DNA of 64,000 bases from Paraglaciecola marina (GTDB taxonomy: Bacteria; Pseudomonadota; Gammaproteobacteria; Enterobacterales; Alteromonadaceae), in assembly GCF_004360155.1 (NCBI RefSeq), contig NZ_SAIS01000009.1, forward strand, positions 1 through 64,000, given 5' to 3'. Both the position numbers and the translations under genes were made by a program. How positions within the stretch are numbered: position 1 is the first letter of the stretch; every line of letters starts with the position of its first letter. This document shows, piece by piece, positions 1 to 7,719 of the stretch. Below the pieces are notes generated by a model. That model was not told the DNA's origin and did no database searches. It worked only from the letters and a program-made list of their open reading frames with translations.

Positions 1-73
1 GTGAAACGCCCTGTGCGGAGCCGCATGCAGGGTGTTGTGGGAGCTGGAGGTTAGACACCTCCGGCTACCCGAT
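1..73 (+). mobile_element. 3' end of a group II intron (domains V and VI), probably IIC-attC type
   Basis: Positions 7-34 fold as a group II domain V. CGC (7-9) pairs with GTG (32-34) through a G-T wobble, 10-13 pairs with 28-31, a two-base bulge sits at 26-27, and an upper stem (14-17 with 22-25) carries a tetraloop. A domain VI-like stem follows (GGAGGT with ACCTCC, about 51-67), then an unpaired A seven bases before the end in the terminal CTACCCGAT. A CGC triad is known for class IIC introns; most others have AGC. The maturase/RT gene would lie left of the window on the same strand. The 3' boundary at about 73 is accurate to one or two bases. Confidence 0.8.
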
Positions 74-79
74 TATGCA
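74..79 (-). other. attC core half-site interrupted by the intron
   Basis: Read on the minus strand, the DUF262 stop codon is followed by TGCATAA and then intron sequence. GCATAAC is the inverse of the GTTATGC core seen intact at 1816-1822, so this looks like the first core site of the attC belonging to the DUF262 cassette, broken at or next to its G/TT crossover point. The rest of this attC would lie left of the intron, outside the window. Confidence 0.55.
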
Positions 80-1768
80 TTAAGCCATTTCTATTTTCCA
101 TACATTAACAGCAGCATCTGCTAATTTTAGCTGGCGATCTTCTATACTTTCTTTATTCCATACGCATACATCTGCGATGCTTTTTGTAAATTTAAACTCT
201 TCTTGAGTTGAAAAAAGCTCTGATTTCTTTTCTTCGAAACCTTTGGCTCCTACTCGCTTGTTCTTTTCTTTTGAAACCAAAGCCATATTCCCCAGAAGGT
301 TTACGTAATAGCTTCTTTCATCACTATTAACACCGGTATAGCTCTCATTCCAATTTTGATTAATCTTTTTCGGCATGACATGCTCTAAGTTCACCTTTTC
401 TGGATCTGAATTGACTACTTTTTCTTCCCCACTGGCGTGATTTTCTATTTCTATAAGTAAATATCTGGCTCGTTTAGTATCTGATAATGATTTTGACAAG
501 AACGAATTTTTAAATTCGTCATCGCTCGGGTAAATTGATTTCAGATGTTTAAAAACGTGCGAGGCCTTTTGGTAATCTCCTGAATTTATTTTTCTTGGTA
601 TTTCAGAGTAATAGTTTGACGATACTCCTGTCCTCCCTTCGCAAATCAAATTATACCTTACGGCCATTACGACCATAATCCACGCCAACTTTTGAAACTC
701 CTTAGCATCAAATTTTCCCGAAGCCGCCATCAACACAGGTAAACTTTGCTGTGAATCCAATAGCCTTAACACGAGGATATGCTTTTTAGTTTTCTTCTCA
801 TGAGAATCCCAATAACTACTCTCTGGATTTTGAAGAGCAGCGTAGACTCTCGCGGAAGAAGCTAGCTCAGTGGCAAATTTTACAGCGTTAGCTGAACTAT
901 CTATTTGATCCCTTATAATTCTAAACAAACCTGTTTTAGAGCTACGGCCATATTTGGAAGACCAGAAATGCGACAAAAATCTATTCTTTGGGTCTATTTC
1001 AAAAAGCTTTTCTTTTACTATACTCCATTTCTCTTTGACTTCTGGCAGATAGCTCTTTGATTTTGAAAATAGGTGATTTTTTAATAAGTCCATCGTATCA
1101 AGGGTTTTCCCTCGATCATTTAATGTTTCAAAAATGACGTAAGCATCAGCCTCATCCTGGACTGTCAACACAAGGACCTTTACCTTTTCATAAAGAAAAT
1201 TATGGAGTTCCAATAGCTTTTCATTTTTTGAACCAATATGATTTTCTACCAGCTCCCAAAGCGTCAGTATTGATTGAAGCAATAGATAATTTGAGTTCTT
1301 TTTAAGATACTTCTTTTGTTCGTTTTTTATATTTTCTTTGGTTGAGTCGGCTATAACAAAACTTCTAAATGTTTCGTTATTTTCCTCGTTCATGAAAAAC
1401 TTCTCTGATGTTTTTAAAGTTACAACATCCTGCTTCCCAAAGAATTCATTCCTAAACCAGTCTGCCCTCTCATTATCACCGCTAAACCGAAACACTCTCC
1501 TAATAATACTTATCAAAATAAGGGAGGTAGTTAATCTTTGTTGGCCATCAATAACCTCTAACGATTCTTTGTTGTTTTTAACAACAATTGGACCGATGAA
1601 GTATTCGTTTTTATTGTTTTCTATTGCTTCAACGACGTCATCCCACAGCTGGGATACTTCATCCTCAGACCATGCATAGCTTCGTTGAAACTCTGGAACC
1701 TTGAGTATTTTTGACGTTGCAAGATATTTACTAATCGGCAACATCTCTGTTTCGATAAAATTAGCCAT
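80..1768 (-). CDS. DUF262/DUF1524 (GmrSD-like) protein in an integron cassette
   Basis: The 562-residue product has the GmrSD architecture. The N-terminal DUF262 part carries QRSYAW (28-33) and DGQQR (74-78), the motifs linked to nucleotide binding and hydrolysis. The C-terminal DUF1524 part carries LEHVMPKK (about 461-468) followed by NLLGN, an HNH-type nuclease signature. GmrSD is a type IV restriction enzyme that cuts modified phage DNA; other DUF262 proteins act alone in phage defence. Only one protein is present here, so a fused or stand-alone effector is inferred. The gene lies between an attC core on its 5' side and an intron-broken attC on its 3' side, so it is a cassette, and unusually long for one. 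ATG at 1768 is 48 bases from the upstream core site. Confidence 0.85.
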   Translation of the reverse strand: MANFIETEMLPISKYLATSKILKVPEFQRSYAWSEDEVSQLWDDVVEAIENNKNEYFIGPIVVKNNKESLEVIDGQQRLTTSLILISIIRRVFRFSGDNERADWFRNEFFGKQDVVTLKTSEKFFMNEENNETFRSFVIADSTKENIKNEQKKYLKKNSNYLLLQSILTLWELVENHIGSKNEKLLELHNFLYEKVKVLVLTVQDEADAYVIFETLNDRGKTLDTMDLLKNHLFSKSKSYLPEVKEKWSIVKEKLFEIDPKNRFLSHFWSSKYGRSSKTGLFRIIRDQIDSSANAVKFATELASSARVYAALQNPESSYWDSHEKKTKKHILVLRLLDSQQSLPVLMAASGKFDAKEFQKLAWIMVVMAVRYNLICEGRTGVSSNYYSEIPRKINSGDYQKASHVFKHLKSIYPSDDEFKNSFLSKSLSDTKRARYLLIEIENHASGEEKVVNSDPEKVNLEHVMPKKINQNWNESYTGVNSDERSYYVNLLGNMALVSKEKNKRVGAKGFEEKKSELFSTQEEFKFTKSIADVCVWNKESIEDRQLKLADAAVNVWKIEMA

Positions 1769-1815
1769 TGTCTATTTTATATCTCTTAAAGTTGGTCTGT
1801 GAGAAATCTCTTATT

Positions 1816-1905
1816 GCATAACGCTTACAATAACGGGAAAAGCTGAGCGACAGCGAGGCTTTTTCCCAATGAGCGAAGCGAATGTTGTTTATTGTTTTGT
1901 TAGGT
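1816..1905 (-). other. attC recombination site of the membrane-protein cassette
   Basis: On the minus strand the 90-bp element starts with the core ACCTAAC (1905-1899) and ends with GTTATGC (1822-1816), matching RYYYAAC and GTTRRRY. Between them are inner sites (ACAATAA and TTATTGT) and a long imperfect palindrome with GGGAAAA and TTTTCCC arms. The stop codon of the preceding gene lies inside the first core, which is typical of cassettes. Confidence 0.85.
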
Positions 1906-2244
1906 TTGCGTGGCAATTATTACACCCCCTACCGTAGCCCCAAAGAAATAAATCAACATCTTAAAAATATCACTCACCATAAGACTTGAATGGTAATTTA
2001 TAAAAACCTTAGGCTCAGAATAAAGTTTAGAAATTGGATACTTTATTCTCTTCGCAATACAGTCAAAACCAAGAGTAAATAAAAACATACTAAGTAAAAA
2101 ATACACTACTAGAATCAAACTCGCTTGACCGTCAGAGATAAGAAAAGTGTTATTACCATCTGAATTTCTGTTGTTCAGCCAAATCATCGCACTCCCAATG
2201 GGAATACCAGATAAAAAAGCTGAAAATTTCGATGGACTAAACAT
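1900..2244 (-). CDS. Small membrane protein, integron cassette gene
   Basis: The 114-residue product is not recognised. It has three hydrophobic stretches (about 8-23, 40-63 and 91-112) separated by polar loops, which suggests an integral inner-membrane protein with three helices. The TAA stop lies within the attC core at 1899-1905 and the start is 13 bases from the upstream attC core at 2257-2263, so gene and attC form a compact cassette of about 440 bp. No convincing Shine-Dalgarno sequence precedes the ATG. Function cannot be inferred. Membrane proteins of unknown role are common in chromosomal cassette arrays and some are phage-defence or toxin genes, but nothing here shows that directly. 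Confidence 0.7.
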   Translation of the reverse strand: MFSPSKFSAFLSGIPIGSAMIWLNNRNSDGNNTFLISDGQASLILVVYFLLSMFLFTLGFDCIAKRIKYPISKLYSEPKVFINYHSSLMVSDIFKMLIYFFGATVGGVIIATQT

Positions 2245-2256
2245 TATAAAGAGTAA

Positions 2257-2334
2257 ACCTAACGATTTGCATATGGGGATTTTAGGAGCGCTTTTTCAGC
2301 GAGTAAAATTCCGACCATGATGCACTTGTTATAA
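2257..2334 (-). other. attC recombination site of the zinc-ribbon cassette
   Basis: On the minus strand the site begins TTATAAC (2334-2328) and ends GTTAGGT (2263-2257). The 78-bp element is an imperfect palindrome: GCAT near one end answers ATGC near the other, GGAATTTTA pairs with TAAAATCC, and GC-rich steps flank a short loop. The first core is a poorer match to RYYYAAC than the site at 1905, but the second core and the fold are good. The stop codon of the preceding gene lies in the first core. Confidence 0.8.
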
Positions 2335-2745
2335 GGCAATTTGCACTGCCTGATGTTTATACTTTACTACAAAATCCTTAGCTTCAGCTAATGACTTAGG
2401 ATAACTAATTTTATAGTAGCCAGAATCATCTCTTTGCTCGTAGATGGTTTGAAATACAAAACCATGCTCAACTAGAAACTCTATCTTTTTCCACTGAGCT
2501 AAGTCTGTTTTTTTGGGTGGTTTGAAGTGTCTACCAAAGTTAAATGCAACACCGTTACAAATAGGACATTCCATAGTATCGGGGTAATCGCAAGGCGCTT
2601 TGTCAAAGTACCTCATATTTGATGTTTTGCAGTTTAAACAGGCAAAGGACATAGCGTATTCGGGCCCTAACACCTTCACCTTAGGTTTAGGCAAATCTCT
2701 AAGACCAGTTTTTCTTCGAAGCTCCATCCTCGATTGTTTATCCAT
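2329..2745 (-). CDS. Zinc-ribbon-like hypothetical protein, integron cassette gene
   Basis: The 138-residue product is unrecognised apart from two CxxC pairs, CLNC (about 36-39) and CPIC (about 60-63), spaced as in a four-cysteine zinc ribbon. The rest is mixed alpha/beta with a basic N-terminus and no signal peptide or membrane helix, so a cytoplasmic zinc-binding protein is likely. The stop codon lies within the attC core at 2328-2334. Upstream, a GTTATAAGGC element at 2765-2756 resembles another core site, so this would be the most promoter-proximal cassette visible. Substrate or partner cannot be told from the sequence. Confidence 0.7.
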   Translation of the reverse strand: MDKQSRMELRRKTGLRDLPKPKVKVLGPEYAMSFACLNCKTSNMRYFDKAPCDYPDTMECPICNGVAFNFGRHFKPPKKTDLAQWKKIEFLVEHGFVFQTIYEQRDDSGYYKISYPKSLAEAKDFVVKYKHQAVQIAL

Positions 2746-2756
2746 AAGTGATTAAG

Positions 2757-2803
2757 CCTTATAACGCTTATTATCGAGCATGTCGTATATGTAACTTCTC
2801 GAT
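2757..2803 (-). other. Candidate upstream cassette junction (attI or degenerate attC)
   Basis: On the minus strand a GTTATAAGG core-like sequence (about 2765-2757) precedes the zinc-ribbon gene and resembles the core at 2328-2334. Just upstream, ATCGAG (2773-2778) and CTCGAT (2798-2803) form a six-base inverted repeat. No clear second core was found, so attI, a degenerate attC or the edge of the array are all possible. Confidence 0.4.
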
Positions 2804-2930
2804 TTGATTTTTATTTCCGTTATTTCCAGTTCTTACCGTTTGATTTCATTGAATATTTTTTGTTTTTTATGCCATCAAAACCGCAAAGAATTGAAAAGCA
2901 AAAGGAGACCTGAATTTAACGCGACTTTTC

Positions 2931-3039
2931 TGCTTCCTATTAAAAACCATGAGCAAAATATTTTCCATAATTAAATTAATAACTTAGTGATTTTCTGAAA
3001 AACAAAGTGAGACTTAGAAAATTTACATAATAGGAAGCA
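2931..3039. repeat. 12-bp perfect inverted repeat flanking an 85-bp AT-rich core
   Basis: TGCTTCCTATTA at 2931-2942 is answered exactly by TAATAGGAAGCA at 3028-3039. The arms enclose 85 bases with no ORF. The 109-bp unit could be a miniature mobile element or a relic of one, or a paired protein-binding site. No target duplication is evident at its ends. Confidence 0.5.
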
Positions 3040-3071
3040 ATAAGGACAATATTTTACTATTTCCATTATAC

Positions 3072-3087
3072 CTGTATATATTGACAG
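3072..3087. promoter_or_regulatory. Candidate LexA (SOS) operator
   Basis: CTGTATATATTGACAG fits the CTGT-N8-ACAG LexA box and follows the consensus AT alternation for most of its length. It overlaps a TTGACA hexamer (3081-3086), as expected if LexA blocks a promoter. LexA boxes are known in front of integron integrase genes, but no such gene follows here. It could be a leftover intI promoter, or serve the cassettes or the mks operon. Confidence 0.5.
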
Positions 3088-3329
3088 CCCTTCAATTAGC
3101 TAAAATACATCGATGGTAAAATTATTTAATAAACAACTGAATGTCTGCTTTCTTAAAATCATCATTCATTAGAGCCACTTTGCTAATGGTCGGCTTTTCG
3201 CTCTCAGCAGTTTGTCGAAATAGCTTGAGGTTTATCTACTCAAATTACCAGTTCAAATGTGAGCTGCTAAAGGTGAAGTGCCCATCAAATCTTAAATAAT
3301 GGATTTTTAACTAAGTGTTAGATTAGCTA

Positions 3330-3357
3330 TTGTTTAACTGTGTAATGCCCATATAAA
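3330..3357 (+). promoter_or_regulatory. Candidate sigma-70 promoter for the mks operon
   Basis: TTGTTT (3330-3335) and TATAAA (3352-3357) are separated by 16 bases and lie about 60 bases before the mksB ATG at 3416. This is the best -35/-10 pair near the operon. Confidence 0.4.
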
Positions 3358-3415
3358 TATCTGTTATTCTTTGCGCAATATCATCATTGTTTTTTTACCC
3401 TTAAAAAGGAAGTCT

Positions 3416-6400
3416 ATGCCTGGGTTACATCGCATTATTCTTATAAATTGTCACCTTCCTGGTTTTGTTGAACTTGATGTGTCTGGACACAGCAATATTT
3501 GTGGTACTAACGCTTCTGGGAAAACCACCTTACAGCGTTTGATCCCTGTTTTTTACGGTGAACTACCTAGTAAAGTCGTACCTAAAACCCGTAAAAAGTT
3601 TGACGATTTTTACTTACCTCATGCTAACAGTTATCTAATTTATGAATATCAAAGAGAAGATGGACAAGACTGCCAAGTTGTTTTGACTCGTAAAGGCTCT
3701 GACGGTGTCCAATATCGTTTAGTGGCGGCTCCTTATCATCAAGAGCAGCTGTTAGTGGATACTGAACAAGGTAATGTACAAGCTATGTTACCAGAGCAGT
3801 GGATCAAGCAGCTGCGTCAATTGGGTATCGATTTTTCTCATAAAATTCAATCTACTAGCGAGTTTCGTAGCATCATTCAAAATGATGCTAGTGTGGGCAG
3901 GGCGGTTGGGCGTGAAAACACCAAGCTTAGGCAGTTGGCGAGTCGTTATAGTTTGGTATCTAGCCAGCATCGTATTAGACACATGGAGAAGTTAGTCAGT
4001 GCGGTTCATGCTAAAGAAGGAAAGATGGATACCTTACGTACTATGCTTGCTGCTATTTTTGAAGAAGATGGTTTAGTACAACCTACTACTACAGTTAAAA
4101 ATACCAAAGCCCGGGAATGGATCACCCAAATGCGCCAAACTATGCGCTTGCAGGCTATGCAGAGTGAATATCAAAACATTCAGGCTCAGACCGATAAATT
4201 GAATGCAATTGAAAGTCAGTTGTTGCAGCTTAAACCTGTTTTAGAGAAAGACTTACAAGCCCTAATTACTCAAAAAGCGGATAGCCAAGAACAGCGCAAT
4301 AAAATCAAAAGTCAGCAAAGTAGTGAAAAAAGTGCTTTTGAGCTTGCTGAAGGTGCGCTTAATAGCCGCGTGAGCGAAACCGTTGAAAACCTTAAAGCAA
4401 AATCTTCTAGGCTTGATCATATTCAGCAACAATATGAAAAATATCAAGATTCAGATATTGAGCAGCTTCAAAAAGATACAGACGCATTACCTCTGAAGCG
4501 AGAGGAGTACGAGCAAAAGTTAGAGCAATATAACTTACTTATTGAACAACATAAGGATTTACAAAGTCAGCTTGAACAGCAAAAGCTTAAGCTTTCTGAA
4601 TCACTAGAGCGTTTGTCTCGTAAAAACCAAGCGCAAGTTAAAGCCATTGGCCTACAAAAAGAAGCGAAACGGCAAAGCCATAACGAAAAAGAGCTGGAAT
4701 TAAGAGGCCAGTTTGAACAACGTAAAGAGCTACAATCTGCTGAGTTTGATTCAGAATTATTAGTGCTAGAACGCAGTATTGTTCGTCATGAGCATCAAGC
4801 GAAACTGGCTACTCCAACTGAGCTAGAAGTTGAAAACGGCTCGTTGGCGGATAAACGTTTAGAACTAGCGCAGCGTGTTTGGCAGCAAACATCTAGTGCC
4901 AAGCAGCAAGCCGAGAGTGTATACCAACAGCAGCGCAGCATACGTGATAAGGCTGATAAAGACCTGCAGCAAGCCAGACAAACTACTAGGCAAGCTAAAG
5001 AGCTTTTAAGTCAGATAAATAAACAAGTTTCACCTGAACAAGACAGTTTGAGGCAGTTTTTACGGGACAATAAACCTGGTTGGGAGCAAAATATTGGGCG
5101 CATGATCCATGAGCCATTATTAGACCGTAAAGACTTATCCCCCCAGGTTTTAGCATCAAGCAAGAATAATGAAGCTGAACTCAACAGTTTATTAGGTGTG
5201 CAGTTAAATCTTAGTGTGATTGACGCACCTGATTATGCCCAAGACGAAGCTGCGTTAAGTTTGGCGTTAGAGCAGGCTCAAAAGCATTTGTTGGCTGCCG
5301 AAAAACAGCAAAAACAACATGAGACTGAATTAGACCAAGCCCACCAAGAAGCAGAGCTGAAGCGAGAAGCTGTAGCTGAGCAAAATCGTTTATTTGAGCA
5401 AGCTGAGCAAGAAGTGGCCTACGCTCAAAGTGCTAAGCAACGTTTTGCTGATGAATTAAAAGCTGCCTTGGCGAAACGTAAACAACAAGCACAACATGCC
5501 CTTCAAAAACTTTTAGGTGATAAAACTCAAATACTTGAGCAAAAGCAAGCAGCTATTGATTTGTTAAAGTCTAATTATGAAGAGCAGTTACTTGAGTTTA
5601 AAAGTGGCTGGCAAGATGAGTTAGCTATTTTAGATGAACAAATTGAAGAGTTGGAAAGTCAGGTTGAAGCTAAAAGGCAGCAAAACCGCGAACAAATTAA
5701 ACAGTTAGAACACGCATTTAATCAAGAGCTAGCTGATCAAGATATTGATCCCAATACATTGCGAGAACTAAAACAACAAATTGAGGGCCTAAAAAGCCAT
5801 ATTCAAAGTGTTGTGGTAAGGCGTGATGAATTAAATGAATACAAAACTTTTGTGCAAACTGATTGGTTAAAGCAGCGCCCAGAGCTTCTAGAGCAAGAAG
5901 CCGAATTAAAGTCTTTGAGCCAGCAATTGCAACAGCAACAGTCTAGTTTGGTAAGTCAGTATCAAAGTAAACGAGCTGAATTATCGGCGGCCTTATCTAC
6001 GACAGAAAAAACACTATCTAGTTGTGGCTCTTTGATTACTGAAATTGAGCCTATGGTACGTCAATTAAACCATATTGTGTTTTCATTTGAGCCAACAGAG
6101 CAAGCAAACATTAACTTCGGTGATCAGGCTGAGCGAATAAGCCGAGCTAATGAAGGGCTAGAAAGTCGTAGTCGCGGTGAGAAAAAGTTAAAAGAATCAC
6201 TCACTGAATTTGAGGGAGTACTTGGGAAAGATGCAGGTAAAGACTTCCTTGATACTATGCATCAAGCTTTTTCTGTTCTAGACGAAGACGCTAATATTCG
6301 TGAACGTTTACCAATTTTACAGCGTTTATTGAGTATTTTAGAGTCTCGCCAGCGTCAAATTGTGGAGCAGGGCGAAACCATAGGTGGCGACTTAAATCGC

Positions 6401-7102
6401 TTCTTTACTGTGTTTAGTGATATTAACCGAAAAATTGCGCAACAAAGTAAACGCCTTACTGAAGAAGTGTCTGATGATTTAAGTTTGGACGGTATTGCTC
6501 GCTCTGAAGTGAAAATTATTTCTACAGTGGATGAACTGAATTTCTGGACCCCATTAAAACGCTTTGCACAGCAATACGATAATTGGAATAAATCTGATGA
6601 TTATCTTCCAAGTGAAGCGTACTTAGATAACTTGGCTGATGTGGTTGAAGTATTACCCAATGATGCTAATTACAGTATCGAGTCCTTGTTACGTTTAGAG
6701 TTACATCTAAATGAAGGTGGTTCAGACCTAGTCATTAAAAATGACAGGCAATTACTTGAGTCTTCAAGTCATGGTATGGCCTACTTAATATTATGTAAGT
6801 TCTTACTAGCTTTTACTCGTTTATTACGAAATCACGCTGATATTCATATTCACTGGCCCATAGATGAAATTGGTACCTTGGCTTATCACAATGTTGAAAA
6901 ACTATTTAAAGCCTGTGATACCAATAATATTCATATTTTAGGGGCATTTCCGAACCCAGAGTCTGAAGTCTTAATGTTGTTTAAACATAGATATTTGATT
7001 GATAAGCAAAAGCAGCAATTAGAAAAAATTGAGCCCAAATTGAGTCGAATCGCTGAGCGTTTACAGCAAAACAAAGCCGCAACCACAGAGGTGAAAGCAT
7101 GA
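3416..7102 (+). CDS. mksB: SMC-like ATPase MksB / JetC of a Wadjet-type plasmid defence complex
   Basis: The product (1228 residues) is a condensin-type ATPase. Walker A is GTNASGKTT (30-38). A very long Gln/Glu/Lys-rich region (about 240-930) reads as two coiled-coil arms around a hinge. The ABC signature SSSHGMA lies near 1116-1122 and Walker B at PIDE (1148-1151). MksB/JetC dimerises, is bridged by the kleisin MksF, and extrudes DNA loops so that small circular DNA is recognised and cut by MksG/JetD. An in-frame TTG lies at 3371, but the ATG at 3416 has AAAGGAAG (3405-3412) just upstream and is preferred. It overlaps mksE by ATGA, so the two are translationally coupled. Confidence 0.9.
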   Translation: MPGLHRIILINCHLPGFVELDVSGHSNICGTNASGKTTLQRLIPVFYGELPSKVVPKTRKKFDDFYLPHANSYLIYEYQREDGQDCQVVLTRKGSDGVQYRLVAAPYHQEQLLVDTEQGNVQAMLPEQWIKQLRQLGIDFSHKIQSTSEFRSIIQNDASVGRAVGRENTKLRQLASRYSLVSSQHRIRHMEKLVSAVHAKEGKMDTLRTMLAAIFEEDGLVQPTTTVKNTKAREWITQMRQTMRLQAMQSEYQNIQAQTDKLNAIESQLLQLKPVLEKDLQALITQKADSQEQRNKIKSQQSSEKSAFELAEGALNSRVSETVENLKAKSSRLDHIQQQYEKYQDSDIEQLQKDTDALPLKREEYEQKLEQYNLLIEQHKDLQSQLEQQKLKLSESLERLSRKNQAQVKAIGLQKEAKRQSHNEKELELRGQFEQRKELQSAEFDSELLVLERSIVRHEHQAKLATPTELEVENGSLADKRLELAQRVWQQTSSAKQQAESVYQQQRSIRDKADKDLQQARQTTRQAKELLSQINKQVSPEQDSLRQFLRDNKPGWEQNIGRMIHEPLLDRKDLSPQVLASSKNNEAELNSLLGVQLNLSVIDAPDYAQDEAALSLALEQAQKHLLAAEKQQKQHETELDQAHQEAELKREAVAEQNRLFEQAEQEVAYAQSAKQRFADELKAALAKRKQQAQHALQKLLGDKTQILEQKQAAIDLLKSNYEEQLLEFKSGWQDELAILDEQIEELESQVEAKRQQNREQIKQLEHAFNQELADQDIDPNTLRELKQQIEGLKSHIQSVVVRRDELNEYKTFVQTDWLKQRPELLEQEAELKSLSQQLQQQQSSLVSQYQSKRAELSAALSTTEKTLSSCGSLITEIEPMVRQLNHIVFSFEPTEQANINFGDQAERISRANEGLESRSRGEKKLKESLTEFEGVLGKDAGKDFLDTMHQAFSVLDEDANIRERLPILQRLLSILESRQRQIVEQGETIGGDLNRFFTVFSDINRKIAQQSKRLTEEVSDDLSLDGIARSEVKIISTVDELNFWTPLKRFAQQYDNWNKSDDYLPSEAYLDNLADVVEVLPNDANYSIESLLRLELHLNEGGSDLVIKNDRQLLESSSHGMAYLILCKFLLAFTRLLRNHADIHIHWPIDEIGTLAYHNVEKLFKACDTNNIHILGAFPNPESEVLMLFKHRYLIDKQKQQLEKIEPKLSRIAERLQQNKAATTEVKA

Positions 7103-7719
7103 TCGAACACGGCCCACTATTAGAACGCCTACTTGAAGGTGAGTTTATATGTACTGTGACAGACGAACACAGTTTTCATAAGTTACAAAATGAAGCGCTG
7201 GTGGAAGAGTTTAATCATTTTTTACGACCCTTAAATAGGCGCGTGGCAAAAAGTGAAGACAGCTCAGTTTATTTTCTGGCTTACTGTGATTTAAATCAAA
7301 ATGCGCGGCACCACCTCAGTGGACAGTTTGCGAGTACGGTACAGTCTCTATTGCCAATGCTTGAATGGATGCAACTAGTGCAAGAAGCCCTTGGTCGTGA
7401 TGGGGCTTTAAGTGCAGGTGATACTATTAAACTACAAGACTTTGAGTCTAAAGTGGTAGACAACCAATCTTTAATGCAGCGCTTAGCCCATCTTGCTGCA
7501 GACAAGGTATTTAAATCCAGTAGTGATAAAGCTGATATGCAAATTAAACAAGTGTTTAAACGAATTAAAGAATTGGGCTACTTGCATCAACCTCATAAAG
7601 ATAGGCTATTTTATATTGTTACCGGGAAAATAGAGCACCTTATAGAGCTAGTGCGTTTTATCAAAGATGAAGAAAACTTGCCCATTGATGATGTACCTGA
7701 GCAAGAGGCGATGTTTTGA
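7099..7719 (+). CDS. mksE: Condensin subunit MksE / JetB
   Basis: The product (206 residues) has the size and helical winged-helix character of the MksE/JetB kite subunits, which bind the kleisin and DNA. The DRLFYIVTGKIEHLIELV stretch near the C-terminus resembles the last wing and helix of this family. It starts in the last bases of mksB (ATGA overlap) and its stop overlaps the mksF start, so the three subunits form one tightly coupled unit. Assignment rests on length, helix pattern and position more than on a diagnostic motif. MksE is structural and no catalytic residues are expected. Confidence 0.75.
   Translation: MIEHGPLLERLLEGEFICTVTDEHSFHKLQNEALVEEFNHFLRPLNRRVAKSEDSSVYFLAYCDLNQNARHHLSGQFASTVQSLLPMLEWMQLVQEALGRDGALSAGDTIKLQDFESKVVDNQSLMQRLAHLAADKVFKSSSDKADMQIKQVFKRIKELGYLHQPHKDRLFYIVTGKIEHLIELVRFIKDEENLPIDDVPEQEAMF

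Larger units (their letters stand above)
2746..3370. other. Gene-free stretch between cassette array and mks operon
   Basis: These 625 AT-rich bases hold no convincing coding region. They contain a core-like junction (2757-2803), a 12-bp inverted repeat pair (2931-2942 and 3028-3039), a LexA-like box (3072-3087) and a candidate promoter for the mks operon (3330-3357). An integron integrase, which would be expected to diverge from the array here, is absent. Confidence 0.7.

Noticed and set aside
3141-3299. 52-codon open frame on the + strand after the LexA-like box
   Set aside because: It has no ribosome site and its translation does not resemble an integron integrase or any other family; composition is like the surrounding non-coding DNA.
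3371-3415. Upstream TTG start for mksB
   Set aside because: It lies too close to the candidate -10 and lacks a ribosome site; the ATG at 3416 has a strong one and starts at the conserved N-terminus.
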